64,000 nucleotides of DNA from Streptomyces griseiscabiei (GTDB lineage: Bacteria > Actinomycetota > Actinomycetes > Streptomycetales > Streptomycetaceae): contig NZ_JAGJBZ010000004.1 of the NCBI RefSeq assembly GCF_020010925.1, positions 641,548-705,547 of the forward strand. Direction: 5' to 3'. Of this stretch, positions 1-8,147 are shown in pieces (within the stretch, counting starts at the first letter, position 1; each line of letters starts with the position of its first letter). The notes under the pieces are model-generated. The model was given only the letters and a program-made list of their open reading frames with translations. It searched no databases and was not told the DNA's origin. Both the position numbers and the translations under genes were made by a program.

Positions 1-131
1 AGCCACCAGGGCATCTTGCCGCCGGCGGTGAAGAAGTCACTGACGTTGTCCACGCGCTTGTGCGACCAGACGCCGATGGCGACCATCACACCGAAGTAGC
101 CGATGAGCACGGCCCAGTCGAGACTGTTCAT
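1..131 (-). CDS. Sodium:solute symporter family protein (N-terminal fragment, runs off window)
   Basis: The first 43 codons of a gene that continues beyond the left edge. The start is ATG at 131-129, preceded by a strong GGAAGGGGG ribosome site. The visible peptide starts MNSLDWAVLIGYFGVMVAIG and reaches a GGKMPWWL motif. That is the typical first membrane helix and the glycine-rich PWW turn of the sodium/solute symporter (SSS, SLC5-like) family, which couples sodium influx to uptake of sugars, organic acids or similar solutes. The substrate cannot be told from this fragment. The 209 bp to the next gene hold its promoter region and no gene. Confidence 0.8.
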   Translation of the reverse strand, partial: MNSLDWAVLIGYFGVMVAIGVWSHKRVDNVSDFFTAGGKMPWW

Positions 132-340
132 GGGCCCCCTTCCAGGGTCCGCCGCCAGAGTCGGTCATGTGCATGGTCAGGCATGTGAACTCTGGATTCG
201 ACGGCATGCCCACGGCAAGGAAGGGGAAGGTCAAGAGGGGGCAAAGAAGTTCCGAGCGATGACCTCGGTTCATGTACATGAATGGCGAGTGGCCGGAAAG
301 GATCACCCTCCCTTCAGGGCTCTGTGTGACGAGGCCGAGG

Positions 341-1138
341 TCAGCGCATCAGTTCCCCGGCGTTGACGAGCAGCGACTGGCCGGTGATCGCCCGTGCGCG
401 GTCGGACGCCAGGAACACCGCCGCGTCCGCCACGTCCCCGTCCGTGGCCAGCTCCGGCAGCGCCATCCGCTCGGTGAGCCGCGCCAGCACCTCCGCCTCG
501 GGCACGCCCTCACCGTGCGCCGCGAAGCGTACGTACGCCTCCACGGGCGGCCCCCACATCCAGCCCGGCAGCACGGTGTTGACCCGGATCCGGTCCGGCC
601 CCAGCTCCCGGGCCAGCGAGTACATCGCGCTCGTCAGCGCGCCCTTGGACGCCGCGTACGCCGCCTGCCGCACCTGCGAGGGCGCGGCCACCGACGACTG
701 GGTACCGATGATGACGACCGAGCCGCCGCCCGCCGCCCGCAGACCGGGCAGACAGGCCCGGGTCATCCGCAGGGTGCCCAGCAGGTTCACGTCGAGGACC
801 GCCTGCCAGGTGGTGAAGTCGGCGTCCTCCAGCCCCCCGAAGTAGCTGTCCCAGGCGGCGACATGCACCACCGCGTGCACACCCCCGAACCGCTCCCGCG
901 CGAGCGCCGCGAGCGCCGCGCACTGTGCCTCGTCGGTGATGTCGGTCGCCCGGTACGCCGTGTGCGCGCCGTCCGGGTCCACCTCGGCCGCGGCCTTGGC
1001 GAGATTCGCCTCCGTACGCGCCCCCAGCACGGCGTTCCCGCCGTCCCGTACGACCGCCGCGGCGACCCGCTGGCCGAGCCCGGCCCCGACCCCCGAGACG
1101 ACGACGGTCTTTCCGGCGAGCAGTGGCATCGCGGACAT
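341..1138 (-). CDS. SDR family NAD(P)-dependent oxidoreductase
   Basis: A 265-residue classical short-chain dehydrogenase. The Rossmann glycine motif is GVGAGLG (residues 16-22), the likely catalytic Ser is at 148-149 in GTQSS, and the YxxxK pair is Tyr161/Lys165 in YAASK. A C-terminal INxG-like end (LLVNAGELM) is also normal. The usual NNAG segment reads HVAAW, a minor deviation. It should oxidise or reduce a hydroxyl/keto group on an unknown substrate in the cytoplasm. The gene is divergent from the unknown gene at 1219 across an 80-bp gap that contains a perfect dyad, so the two are probably co-regulated and may act on the same compound. Confidence 0.9.
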   Translation of the reverse strand: MSAMPLLAGKTVVVSGVGAGLGQRVAAAVVRDGGNAVLGARTEANLAKAAAEVDPDGAHTAYRATDITDEAQCAALAALARERFGGVHAVVHVAAWDSYFGGLEDADFTTWQAVLDVNLLGTLRMTRACLPGLRAAGGGSVVIIGTQSSVAAPSQVRQAAYAASKGALTSAMYSLARELGPDRIRVNTVLPGWMWGPPVEAYVRFAAHGEGVPEAEVLARLTERMALPELATDGDVADAAVFLASDRARAITGQSLLVNAGELMR

Positions 1139-1165
1139 CGAGGACCTCCCGGCTCTGGCGCATTA

Positions 1166-1182
1166 TCTGACGGAGCGTCAGA
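1166..1182. promoter_or_regulatory. Perfect 7-bp dyad in a divergent promoter region
   Basis: TCTGACG-GAG-CGTCAGA is a perfect inverted repeat with a 3-bp centre. It lies in the middle of the 80-bp gap between the divergent dehydrogenase (start 1138) and the gene at 1219. Size, symmetry and position fit a TetR-family-like operator. No regulator gene is adjacent, so the protein that binds it is unknown. Confidence 0.6.
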
Positions 1183-1218
1183 GTATGGGCGACCGCAGGT
1201 GGACGGAAGGGGAAGCAC

Positions 1219-2100
1219 ATGAGCGACCGCGACCGCGCGTACGACCGTGCCCGCGACCGCACGGGTGAGGACACCCGCAGCGCCACGTACGCCGAACTGG
1301 CCGCCGTCGGCCCGTACGGCGTCCGCCCCGGCCATGCCCTGATCACCATGGTCGAGCCGCACCCGGGGCACGAGTACGCGTACAACCGCTGGTACGAGGA
1401 CGACCACTACTACGCGGGCGCGATGGCCATGCCCTGGATGTTCGCGGGCCGCCGCTGGGTCGCCACCCGCGACCTCCAACTCCTGCGGACGCCCGAGAAG
1501 TCGGCGATCGCCGAGCCGGTCACCGCGGGCTGCTATCTCTCCACGTACTGGATCACCGACGGCCGCTACGACGACCACATGCGCTGGACCGTCGCCATCA
1601 ACAAACGGCTGAATCGCGACGCTCGCGTCTACCAGGACCGTACGCATGTCTTCACGGCCTTCCAGGACCACGAGGCGACCGTCTACCGCGACGGCGCCGC
1701 CGGGCCCCGTGACTTCCACGCCCTGGACCACCCGTACGCGGGCCTCGTCCTCCAGGTGATCGACGCCGAAGGGCCCGAGGAGCGCGCGGAGTTGCTGGAG
1801 TGGCTGCGGGCCCGTCACCTCCCGAAGCGGCTCGCCGGCTCGCCGTCCGCGATGGTCACCGTCTTCCGGCCGACCCCGCTGCCCCTGGACCGGATGTCGT
1901 ACGTGAAGCAGGTCGAGGGCGTCGACACCCGCCTCACCCTCCTGTGGTTCCTGGAGGCGGACCCCCGCGACTGCTGGGAGTCGCACTTCGCCGGTCTGCC
2001 GGAAGCGGTCGGCGAAGGCGGCCTCGGCCGGGTCGAGTTGCTGGCGCCCTTCGTCCCGACGGTCCCGGGCACGGACCGTCATGTGGCCGAACTTCGCTGA
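1219..2100 (+). CDS. Conserved hypothetical protein, possible dimeric alpha-beta barrel (EthD-like) fold
   Basis: A 293-residue soluble protein with no signal peptide or membrane segment. The start is ATG behind GGAAGGGGAAG. A histidine/tyrosine/tryptophan-rich block (HEYAYNRWYEDDHYYAGAM, about residues 50-68) resembles the N-terminal strand-helix of EthD/ferredoxin-like dimeric alpha-beta barrel proteins. A second half starting near residue 170 could be another such unit. Being divergent from an SDR enzyme and sharing an operator with it suggests a small-molecule catabolic step. That function is inferred only; I do not recognise the exact family. Confidence 0.75.
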   Translation: MSDRDRAYDRARDRTGEDTRSATYAELAAVGPYGVRPGHALITMVEPHPGHEYAYNRWYEDDHYYAGAMAMPWMFAGRRWVATRDLQLLRTPEKSAIAEPVTAGCYLSTYWITDGRYDDHMRWTVAINKRLNRDARVYQDRTHVFTAFQDHEATVYRDGAAGPRDFHALDHPYAGLVLQVIDAEGPEERAELLEWLRARHLPKRLAGSPSAMVTVFRPTPLPLDRMSYVKQVEGVDTRLTLLWFLEADPRDCWESHFAGLPEAVGEGGLGRVELLAPFVPTVPGTDRHVAELR

Positions 2101-2235
2101 CCGGGCCGGAGCTTGGGGCGCCGCGGGCACAAGCCGAGCCCCCTCGGCCAGGACGGCGGGCCGGTCGAGAGGGCTCTGTCGGTGATGCTTGTGGAGTTGT
2201 CGTTCAGGCGCTCGGTCGAGGGCCGGAACGGTGGC

Positions 2236-2427
2236 TCAGGCCTTGACGGAGGTGACGAAGGTGTTCCACGTGTCGGCGGGGAACGCGAGGGTCGGACCGT
2301 CGGTGACCTTGGAGTCCCGGACTGCCATGGCCGACGGGACGGGGGACTTGATCTCGACGCAAGCGCCGTTCCCCTGGGAGTAGGAGGACTTGACCCACCC
2401 GTCCGTGGCGCCTTGCTGAATTGCCAT
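2236..2427 (-). CDS. DUF397 domain-containing protein
   Basis: A 63-residue protein whose body is a DUF397 domain: a WVKSSYS-x-GNGACVE motif near the N-terminus followed by VRDSK and a final W-x-x-F block. I start it at the ATG at 2427, which has GGAG upstream and gives the normal family length; longer in-frame extensions look non-coding. In streptomycetes such proteins are encoded beside HTH/DUF5753 regulators (WhiJ/BldB-type clusters), and one lies 269 bp upstream on the same strand. They are thought to modulate the partner regulator. Confidence 0.88.
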   Translation of the reverse strand: MAIQQGATDGWVKSSYSQGNGACVEIKSPVPSAMAVRDSKVTDGPTLAFPADTWNTFVTSVKA

Positions 2428-2696
2428 TTCTGCTCCGGTGCTGTTTCGTCGCTGACTTGCTGTCGCCGCACCGCGCGTTCCACCCGGAACCCGCGGTGCG
2501 GATTGCGCCAAGACTGCTGACCTCTTGGCGTGATCGACGCTACTCGTCAGCATCGGCAGACGAAGCGACTATTCACTCGTGCGGGTGGCATATTCCATAT
2601 TGGTCTTCCGTTGAAGTATGTGGAGGGTGTATCTTCCGGCGCCTCGCTTTGCAGGAGTGTCCAGGGTGACCGTTCCTGCCACCGGGCTCCCGCCGC

Positions 2697-3554
2697 TCAG
2701 CGCGCGTACTCCTTCGCCACGTTCTCGATGTACTGCCGCGACTGCTCCACGTTCAGGGCCTGCGCCCGCAGGTGCTCGTACATGACGGTGTACTTCTGCA
2801 CGTCGTGCGGTTTCTCCAGATAGAGATCGCTGGTCACGCCCTCGATGTACACCACGCTCGAATCGGCCGCGTCGACGAACTCCAGGATGGCGTACTGGCC
2901 GTTGATGCCCGGATGGGCGCCCACCTCGAACGGCAGGACCTGCACCGTGACATGGGGCACCTCGGACAACTCGATGAGATGCTCCAGCTGTTCGCGCATC
3001 ACCGACTTGGAGCCCACCACCCGGCGCAGGGCGGCCTCGTCCAGCACCGTCCACAGCCGCAGCGGGTTGTTGTCGGTGGTGACGCGGTCCTGGCGCCGTA
3101 TCCGTACCTCGACACGCTTGTCGATCTCGGTCGCCGACGTCTCCGGCAGCGCGCCCCGGATGATGGCCTCGGCGTACGCGCGGCTCTGCAGCAGCCCCGG
3201 GACGACCTGGGGGTCGTAGACGCGCAGCGACTCCGCGTCCGTCTCCAGACCGATGTAGACGCTGTACGGGACGTCGCCGAACGCGTGCCACCAGCCCTGC
3301 TGGCGCGAGTCCTTGGCCATCTGCATCAGGGAGTCGACGAGACGCTGGTCCTCGACCTCGTAGACGCCGCAGAGGTCGCGGACGTCCCGCTGGCTGATGC
3401 TGCGCCGGCCGTTCTCCAGGCGGCTGATCTTCGACTGGGAGACCAGCAGCCGCTCGGCGACCTCCTCGGCGGTCATGCCCTTGAGCTCGCGGAGCCTGCG
3501 CAGCTCCTGGCCCAACCGGCGTCGCCTGACGGTGGGATTGACATTGGACGCCAC
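2697..3554 (-). CDS. HTH / DUF5753 transcriptional regulator (WhiJ-like, Scr1-type)
   Basis: A 285-residue regulator. Residues about 8-65 form an XRE-type helix-turn-helix (TAEEVAERLLVSQSKISRLE is the core). The rest is a DUF5753 domain with the usual QVVPGLLQS-x-AYAEA segment and a YIEGVTSDLYLEKP motif near the end. The GTG start at 3554 has GGAGG ten bases upstream and gives the common family length. Together with the downstream DUF397 gene it forms the duplicated whiJ-type module. Known members influence development or antibiotic production; the target here is unknown. Confidence 0.9.
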   Translation of the reverse strand: MASNVNPTVRRRRLGQELRRLRELKGMTAEEVAERLLVSQSKISRLENGRRSISQRDVRDLCGVYEVEDQRLVDSLMQMAKDSRQQGWWHAFGDVPYSVYIGLETDAESLRVYDPQVVPGLLQSRAYAEAIIRGALPETSATEIDKRVEVRIRRQDRVTTDNNPLRLWTVLDEAALRRVVGSKSVMREQLEHLIELSEVPHVTVQVLPFEVGAHPGINGQYAILEFVDAADSSVVYIEGVTSDLYLEKPHDVQKYTVMYEHLRAQALNVEQSRQYIENVAKEYAR

Positions 3555-4041
3555 GGGACGTGCACCTCCGGCTGCGGGCCTCTGCTTTGCGTATCTGCTG
3601 CTGAGCAGATTGCCACCAAGGTGCGTGGTACCGCTGGAAAACGGCGGATATGCGCTGCGCACGCGCTGTTCGCGCCGGTGTTTTTCCGCCGTGGAGGGAT
3701 CTCCGCCGGACATGTGCGCCGACGGGGGCGAACATGCGGTCGCGCGGGGCGTGTGCGGCCGTACGTACGGCCGCACACGCCCCGCGCGAACCGGCGGCTC
3801 CCGAACCGGGTCCTGGGGGTCCCTGCGGCGGTTCGGCGCCGGCGGTGCAAGTGCAAGGTGCAAGTGGTGCGGGCGGTGCGAGTAGTTCGGGCGGTGCGAG
3901 CTGTGCGGGCGCGGCGCGGGCGAGCGGCGCGCATGACGCACGTGGTGCGGTGGGCGCGGACCCGCGGCTCCGGGGTCCGGCTCCCACGCGCACCTCGGTG
4001 CGTCGGCGCGTGCTTCGGTGCGTCGCGTCGCGTGCCGCTGC
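3555..4041. other. Intergenic stretch with palindrome and low-complexity DNA
   Basis: No gene is supported in this 487-bp gap between the GPP34 stop and the HTH regulator start. It holds the 50-bp palindrome listed separately. Around 3843-3935 there is a GC-rich low-complexity tract built from repeats of GGTGCGAG-like units. The promoter of the HTH regulator should lie in its left 150 bp. Confidence 0.6.
3740..3789. repeat. Perfect 50-bp palindrome (25-bp arms, no spacer)
   Basis: The two 25-base arms are exact reverse complements and meet at GTAC|GTAC. It lies 253 bp past the GPP34 stop and 186 bp before the HTH regulator start. It could fold as a strong hairpin and act as a terminator for the GPP34 transcript, although no T-tract follows. 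A spacer-free palindrome of this length is unusual and could also extrude as a cruciform. Confidence 0.85.
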
Positions 4042-4800
4042 TCAGTGCGCCACTACGCGGGCCATCGAGCCGCGGCGTGGCTGCATCGGAACACCGCGTG
4101 CGGGTTCCGGTGCGGGTGGCCTGGCGCCGGGGGCGGCCTGACGGCCGGTCGGTGCCGGGCTGCGGCGCGGCTGTGCGGCCACGCCGTTCTGCACGTCCAT
4201 GACGGCGTGGGCCACCAGGCCCCCCATGGGGTCGTGCCGGATCAGGTCCCGCAGCCGGGAGCGGGACGAGCGTCCCTCGTTCCCCGGATACAGGTGCTTG
4301 CCGAGGCCGACCGCGTGCGCCAGGGCGGCGAGCGCCGCGGTCCGCGGGTCCGGCGGTACGCCGGTGCGGATCGCGGAGTCCAACCGGGCACGGATCTCCC
4401 GGCTGATCTCGGTCTGACTCGCCTGGTAGCGAGTCGTCGGCAGCACTCCGCACATCTGGCCCGCCACGGCATGCACCATGCCGCACCGCTCCAGATGCGA
4501 GAGGTAGATCTGGCGGAGCCCGAGACGGGGCCCGCCTATCCAGTGGACCGCCCGCACCGGAGCGCCACGCCTTCGCAGCAACTCCAACGCGCAGTCCAGT
4601 GTCGGATCTCCAGTCGGCCGTGGGGACACCACGGCGATACGATCCCCGTCTGGGGCTATCCGTCCGGCCAGCGCCAGCTCCACTAGCTGCGCTCCGGCCA
4701 GACCAAGGTCGAGCGACTGCGGCTGTGCGGTGGTACCCGTGGCCGGGTCCAACGCCAGCAGCAGAAGCTCCTCCGGAAGTGTTCTGCGGCTCCTGCCCAT
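4042..4800 (-). CDS. GPP34 family phosphoprotein
   Basis: A 252-residue protein of the GPP34 (Golgi phosphoprotein 3) family. It opens with the LPEELLLLALD motif, followed by LGLAGAQLVELALAGRIA (about residues 32-50), and the helical core continues to about 200. The last 45 residues are proline/arginine-rich and probably disordered. Eukaryotic members bind phosphatidylinositol-4-phosphate; actinobacterial ones are abundant but of unknown role. It is divergent from the carboxypeptidase at 5094 across a 293-bp gap with no other gene. Confidence 0.9.
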   Translation of the reverse strand: MGRSRRTLPEELLLLALDPATGTTAQPQSLDLGLAGAQLVELALAGRIAPDGDRIAVVSPRPTGDPTLDCALELLRRRGAPVRAVHWIGGPRLGLRQIYLSHLERCGMVHAVAGQMCGVLPTTRYQASQTEISREIRARLDSAIRTGVPPDPRTAALAALAHAVGLGKHLYPGNEGRSSRSRLRDLIRHDPMGGLVAHAVMDVQNGVAAQPRRSPAPTGRQAAPGARPPAPEPARGVPMQPRRGSMARVVAH

Positions 4801-5093
4801 CCATGCCTCCCCGCGTGGATGAAAGACAGGGTGACCCCTCTCACATTGGTCTGTCGAGGGTGCGTGACCGGAATGTAGTGGAACCGGTAGGTATGTCGTT
4901 CTCGTCTACCGCAGTGGTTAAGCCCGCACACAGGACACTGGTACATGGTTCGGACAGCGGCGCGGCGCGGTGGCGCGGCGGTGACTAGTGTCCGGGGCGG
5001 CGGGATTTCACGGATTCCGGATCGCGGACGCTGGATTCACGGTTCGGTTGGGCGCGCGCTCCCTGGACGGGCGGCGCGCGGGAGGAGGCATCG

Positions 5094-8033
5094 GTGGCGG
5101 GCACGTCCCCCGACAGGTCGAAGCGGTACGAGTCGTCGACGGAGTCGACGTCGGGGAACGAACCGGCGGTTCCGGACCCCGGAGACGCGGCCCCGGCCCG
5201 GCCCTCCGCTCCGGACCCACGCCTCTCGATGTCCCGCCCCACCGCCCCGAAGCCCGACCAGGCGACCGCGGTCTTCACCCGCCGCTCGCTGCCGGCCCGG
5301 ACGGAGCCGGAGGACACGACGCCGGACACCTCCGCGTCCCGCGAGCCGGCGGCCCCTACGCAGCCCCGGACGGGCACGGACCCGGGTGGCACGGGCTCGG
5401 ACTCGGACTCCAGCACGGGCGCGGACTCGGGCACGGGCGAGCCGACTGAGGCCGGGGCTTCGGCCGCCGCTGAGGTCCCGGCGCGAGCCGAGGCGGCCGA
5501 CGATGCGCCTGGGCGCGGTGCGGCTGCCGGTGGCACGGGTGCCGATACGGCCGACGGTGAGGGCACGGGTCCGACCGAGGGCTCTGAGGGCTCTGAGAGC
5601 TCCGAGGGCTCCGAGGGCTCGGGCATGGACGCGCGTGACGCCGGGTCGGGTGGCGGCGTGGGCTCGACCGGGGAGCCCACGGACTCTGCCGGGGGCCCTG
5701 AGGGCTCGGACGGCTCCCCGGAGGCACGGGCGGACGAGGACGGGCGGAGCGCGGACGGCGACGAGGCGGCCGACCCGAAGCCGACGGCCGGGGCCGGTGA
5801 CGCCACCCCGGGAGAGGGCACGAGCCCCGAGGCCGAGGCCGACGCCCCGGTCGACGCCGCGCAGGCGGCTGCCGAGGCTACGTCGGCCGATGTCCAGGAC
5901 GAGGCTCCCGGCGCTGCGCGGGCCGATGTCGAAGATGCCGCCCCCTCCGCCGGTGCCACCGCGGCCGGGGCTGCTGGGCCCGGTGCGCGTGACGCCGTGG
6001 CTTCCGAGGTGACCCCGGTCGATGCCGCGCAGGCAGCCGCCGAGGCCGCGTCGGCCGATGTCGAGGACGACGCTCCCGGCGCCGCGCGGGGCGATGTCCG
6101 GGACGCCGCGCCCTCTGCCGGTGCCGGCTCCGCCGGTGCCCCCGCCCCCGCGCCGAAGGCCCCCGAGGCCGGTGGTGTCGACGCCGGGCGGCCCGGAGCG
6201 GCAGGTGACGGGCCGGAGGCCGCCGACGGTGAGGGCGCCCCGCAGGGGCCGCCCGCGGGCGACGACGAAAGCCGCACGGGTGGTGCGGGTGGGGAGTCCG
6301 AGGGCGAGGGCGGAGCCGAGGCGGGGCGGGGGGTCGATCAGCCGACCGCGATCTTCCGGGCGCCCCGGGTGCCCGCGGTCGACCAGCCGACCACCATGCT
6401 CAAGCTGGGCAGCGTCCCGAAGCCCGCAGCCGAGCCCGACGCCGCAGCCGAGGGCGCCGGTACGTCCGAGGGTGCCGGTACGTCCGAGGGCGCCGACAGC
6501 GCCGAGCGCGGCGCCGGAGCCGAGGCTGCCGGTCGGGCCGAGGCTGTCGCCGGAGCCAAGGGCGCCGATGAAGCCGAGGCCGCGGCATCCGCCGAGGCCG
6601 CACCCCCCGCTGAGCGCACCAGCAAATTCGTAGCCCTGAAGCCGCTGGACAGGACCGCCCCGCCCAGGCCCCCGGCCCCGGCCCCCGCGGAGGCGACGCG
6701 GGCCCTCCCGCAGGTGGGCCCGGAGCGGACGACACAGCAGCCGCTGCCGCCGAAGCCGCCGCTGGACCTGCTGGCGGAGCTGACGAACACACCCCCGCCG
6801 CGCCAGACCCCGGTGCGCACGATCATCCGCCGGGTCAAGATCTGGACCCCGCTGGCGATCCTGCTCGTCATCGTATTCGCGATCGCACAGAACTTCCGTC
6901 CGCTCCCCACCCCCTCGCTCACCCTGACCGCCGACGAGTCGTACGCGTTCAAGGGCGAGAAGGTCACCCTGCCGTGGCCCGGCGAGGGCCAGGGCTGGAT
7001 GGACGTCAACGGCATCGGCACCGTGGACAGCTTCGGCGAGCAGAAGCCCGTGGCCATCGGCTCCGTCGCCAAGGCGATGACGGCGTACGTCATCCTCAAG
7101 GAACACCCGATGAAGCCCGGCGCGAAGGGCGCGACCATCCCCGTCGACGCGAAGGCGGAGACCGAGGGCGGTTACGACAAGGACGGCGAGTCCACGCTCA
7201 ACACCGTCAAGGAGGGCGACGAGCTCACCCAGTACGACGCGATCGCGGCCATCATGATCCCGTCCGCGAACAACATCGCCCGGCTGCTGGCCCGTTGGGA
7301 CAGCAACGGTTCGGAGGAGGAGTTCGTCAAGAAGATGAACGCCGCCGCCAAGGACCTCGGGATGACGAACACGACGTACACCGACCCGTCCGGGCTGAAG
7401 GAGACGACCGTCTCCACCGCCGAGGACCAGGTCAAGCTCGGCAACGCGCTGGTGAAGATGAAGGCCCTGACGGACATCACCAGGCTCCCCGAGTGGAAGG
7501 ACCCCTCCGGTCTGAAGCACCGGAACTACAACACCCTCGTCCCGTACAACAACGCCATCGGCATCAAGACCGGCTCCACCACGGCCGCCGGCGGCAACCT
7601 GCTCTTCGCGGGCACCCAGGAGGTCGGCGGCGAGACGGTGATCGTCGTCGGTGCGATCCTCGGCCAGCACACCCCGCCGATCATCGACACGGTCAACGCG
7701 GTCAGCAAGACCGCGATGATCGCCGCCCAGGACGCCCTGACCTCCGACACGATCCTGAAGAAGGGCGACGTCGTCGGATACGTGGACGACGGGCTCGGCG
7801 GACGGACCCCGGTGGTGGTCACGAAGAACGTCTCGGCGGTCGGCTGGGCGGGCAAGACCGTCAAGGTCGAACTCGACACGAGCGCGACCATCGCGCACGA
7901 GGCGAAGTCCGGCACCGAGGTCGGCAAGCTGATCGTCGGCGAGGGCTCCGGCGAGGGCGTGGAGGTCCCCGTCGCCCTCCAGCAGGACCTCACCGAGCCC
8001 GACTTTCTCACCAAGCTGACCCGAGTGAGCTGA
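5094..8033 (+). CDS. Membrane-anchored D-alanyl-D-alanine carboxypeptidase (S11) with giant disordered N-terminus
   Basis: A 979-residue protein; GTG start with GGAGGAGG just upstream. Residues 1 to about 580 are an Ala/Glu/Gly/Pro-rich, presumably cytoplasmic, disordered region. One transmembrane helix (about 583-601) then leads to an extracytoplasmic PBP5-like domain with all three active-site motifs: SVAK (Ser657/Lys660), SAN (724-726) and KTG (825-827). It should trim the terminal D-Ala of peptidoglycan stem peptides. The N-terminus contains two near-copies of a roughly 36-residue unit (about 254-289 and 309-344) and three DQ-x-T motifs (55-61, 415-421, 430-436) that may be phosphothreonine sites. 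A strong terminator follows. Confidence 0.95.
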   Translation: MAGTSPDRSKRYESSTESTSGNEPAVPDPGDAAPARPSAPDPRLSMSRPTAPKPDQATAVFTRRSLPARTEPEDTTPDTSASREPAAPTQPRTGTDPGGTGSDSDSSTGADSGTGEPTEAGASAAAEVPARAEAADDAPGRGAAAGGTGADTADGEGTGPTEGSEGSESSEGSEGSGMDARDAGSGGGVGSTGEPTDSAGGPEGSDGSPEARADEDGRSADGDEAADPKPTAGAGDATPGEGTSPEAEADAPVDAAQAAAEATSADVQDEAPGAARADVEDAAPSAGATAAGAAGPGARDAVASEVTPVDAAQAAAEAASADVEDDAPGAARGDVRDAAPSAGAGSAGAPAPAPKAPEAGGVDAGRPGAAGDGPEAADGEGAPQGPPAGDDESRTGGAGGESEGEGGAEAGRGVDQPTAIFRAPRVPAVDQPTTMLKLGSVPKPAAEPDAAAEGAGTSEGAGTSEGADSAERGAGAEAAGRAEAVAGAKGADEAEAAASAEAAPPAERTSKFVALKPLDRTAPPRPPAPAPAEATRALPQVGPERTTQQPLPPKPPLDLLAELTNTPPPRQTPVRTIIRRVKIWTPLAILLVIVFAIAQNFRPLPTPSLTLTADESYAFKGEKVTLPWPGEGQGWMDVNGIGTVDSFGEQKPVAIGSVAKAMTAYVILKEHPMKPGAKGATIPVDAKAETEGGYDKDGESTLNTVKEGDELTQYDAIAAIMIPSANNIARLLARWDSNGSEEEFVKKMNAAAKDLGMTNTTYTDPSGLKETTVSTAEDQVKLGNALVKMKALTDITRLPEWKDPSGLKHRNYNTLVPYNNAIGIKTGSTTAAGGNLLFAGTQEVGGETVIVVGAILGQHTPPIIDTVNAVSKTAMIAAQDALTSDTILKKGDVVGYVDDGLGGRTPVVVTKNVSAVGWAGKTVKVELDTSATIAHEAKSGTEVGKLIVGEGSGEGVEVPVALQQDLTEPDFLTKLTRVS

Positions 8034-8045
8034 CCGGCCGAACGC

Positions 8046-8087
8046 CACGGCGCCCCTTCCGACCGCAGGGTCGGAAGGGGCGCCGTG
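8046..8087. terminator. Intrinsic terminator hairpin (18-bp stem)
   Basis: A perfect 18-bp stem with a 6-base loop (CGCAGG), 12 bp after the carboxypeptidase stop and before the convergent membrane-protein stop at 8148. It probably terminates transcription in both directions. Confidence 0.85.
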
Positions 8088-8147
8088 ACGTGTGCGGGGC
8101 TTGTTCCCAGCCTCTTTTCCCGCCTCTTTCCTCGCCTCGTCTCCCCG

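Noticed and set aside
5037..8048. A 1003-codon open frame antisense to the carboxypeptidase
   Set aside because: Its composition (Arg/Gly/Leu/Val runs) is that of the complement of a high-GC gene, and the sense frame has all enzyme motifs.
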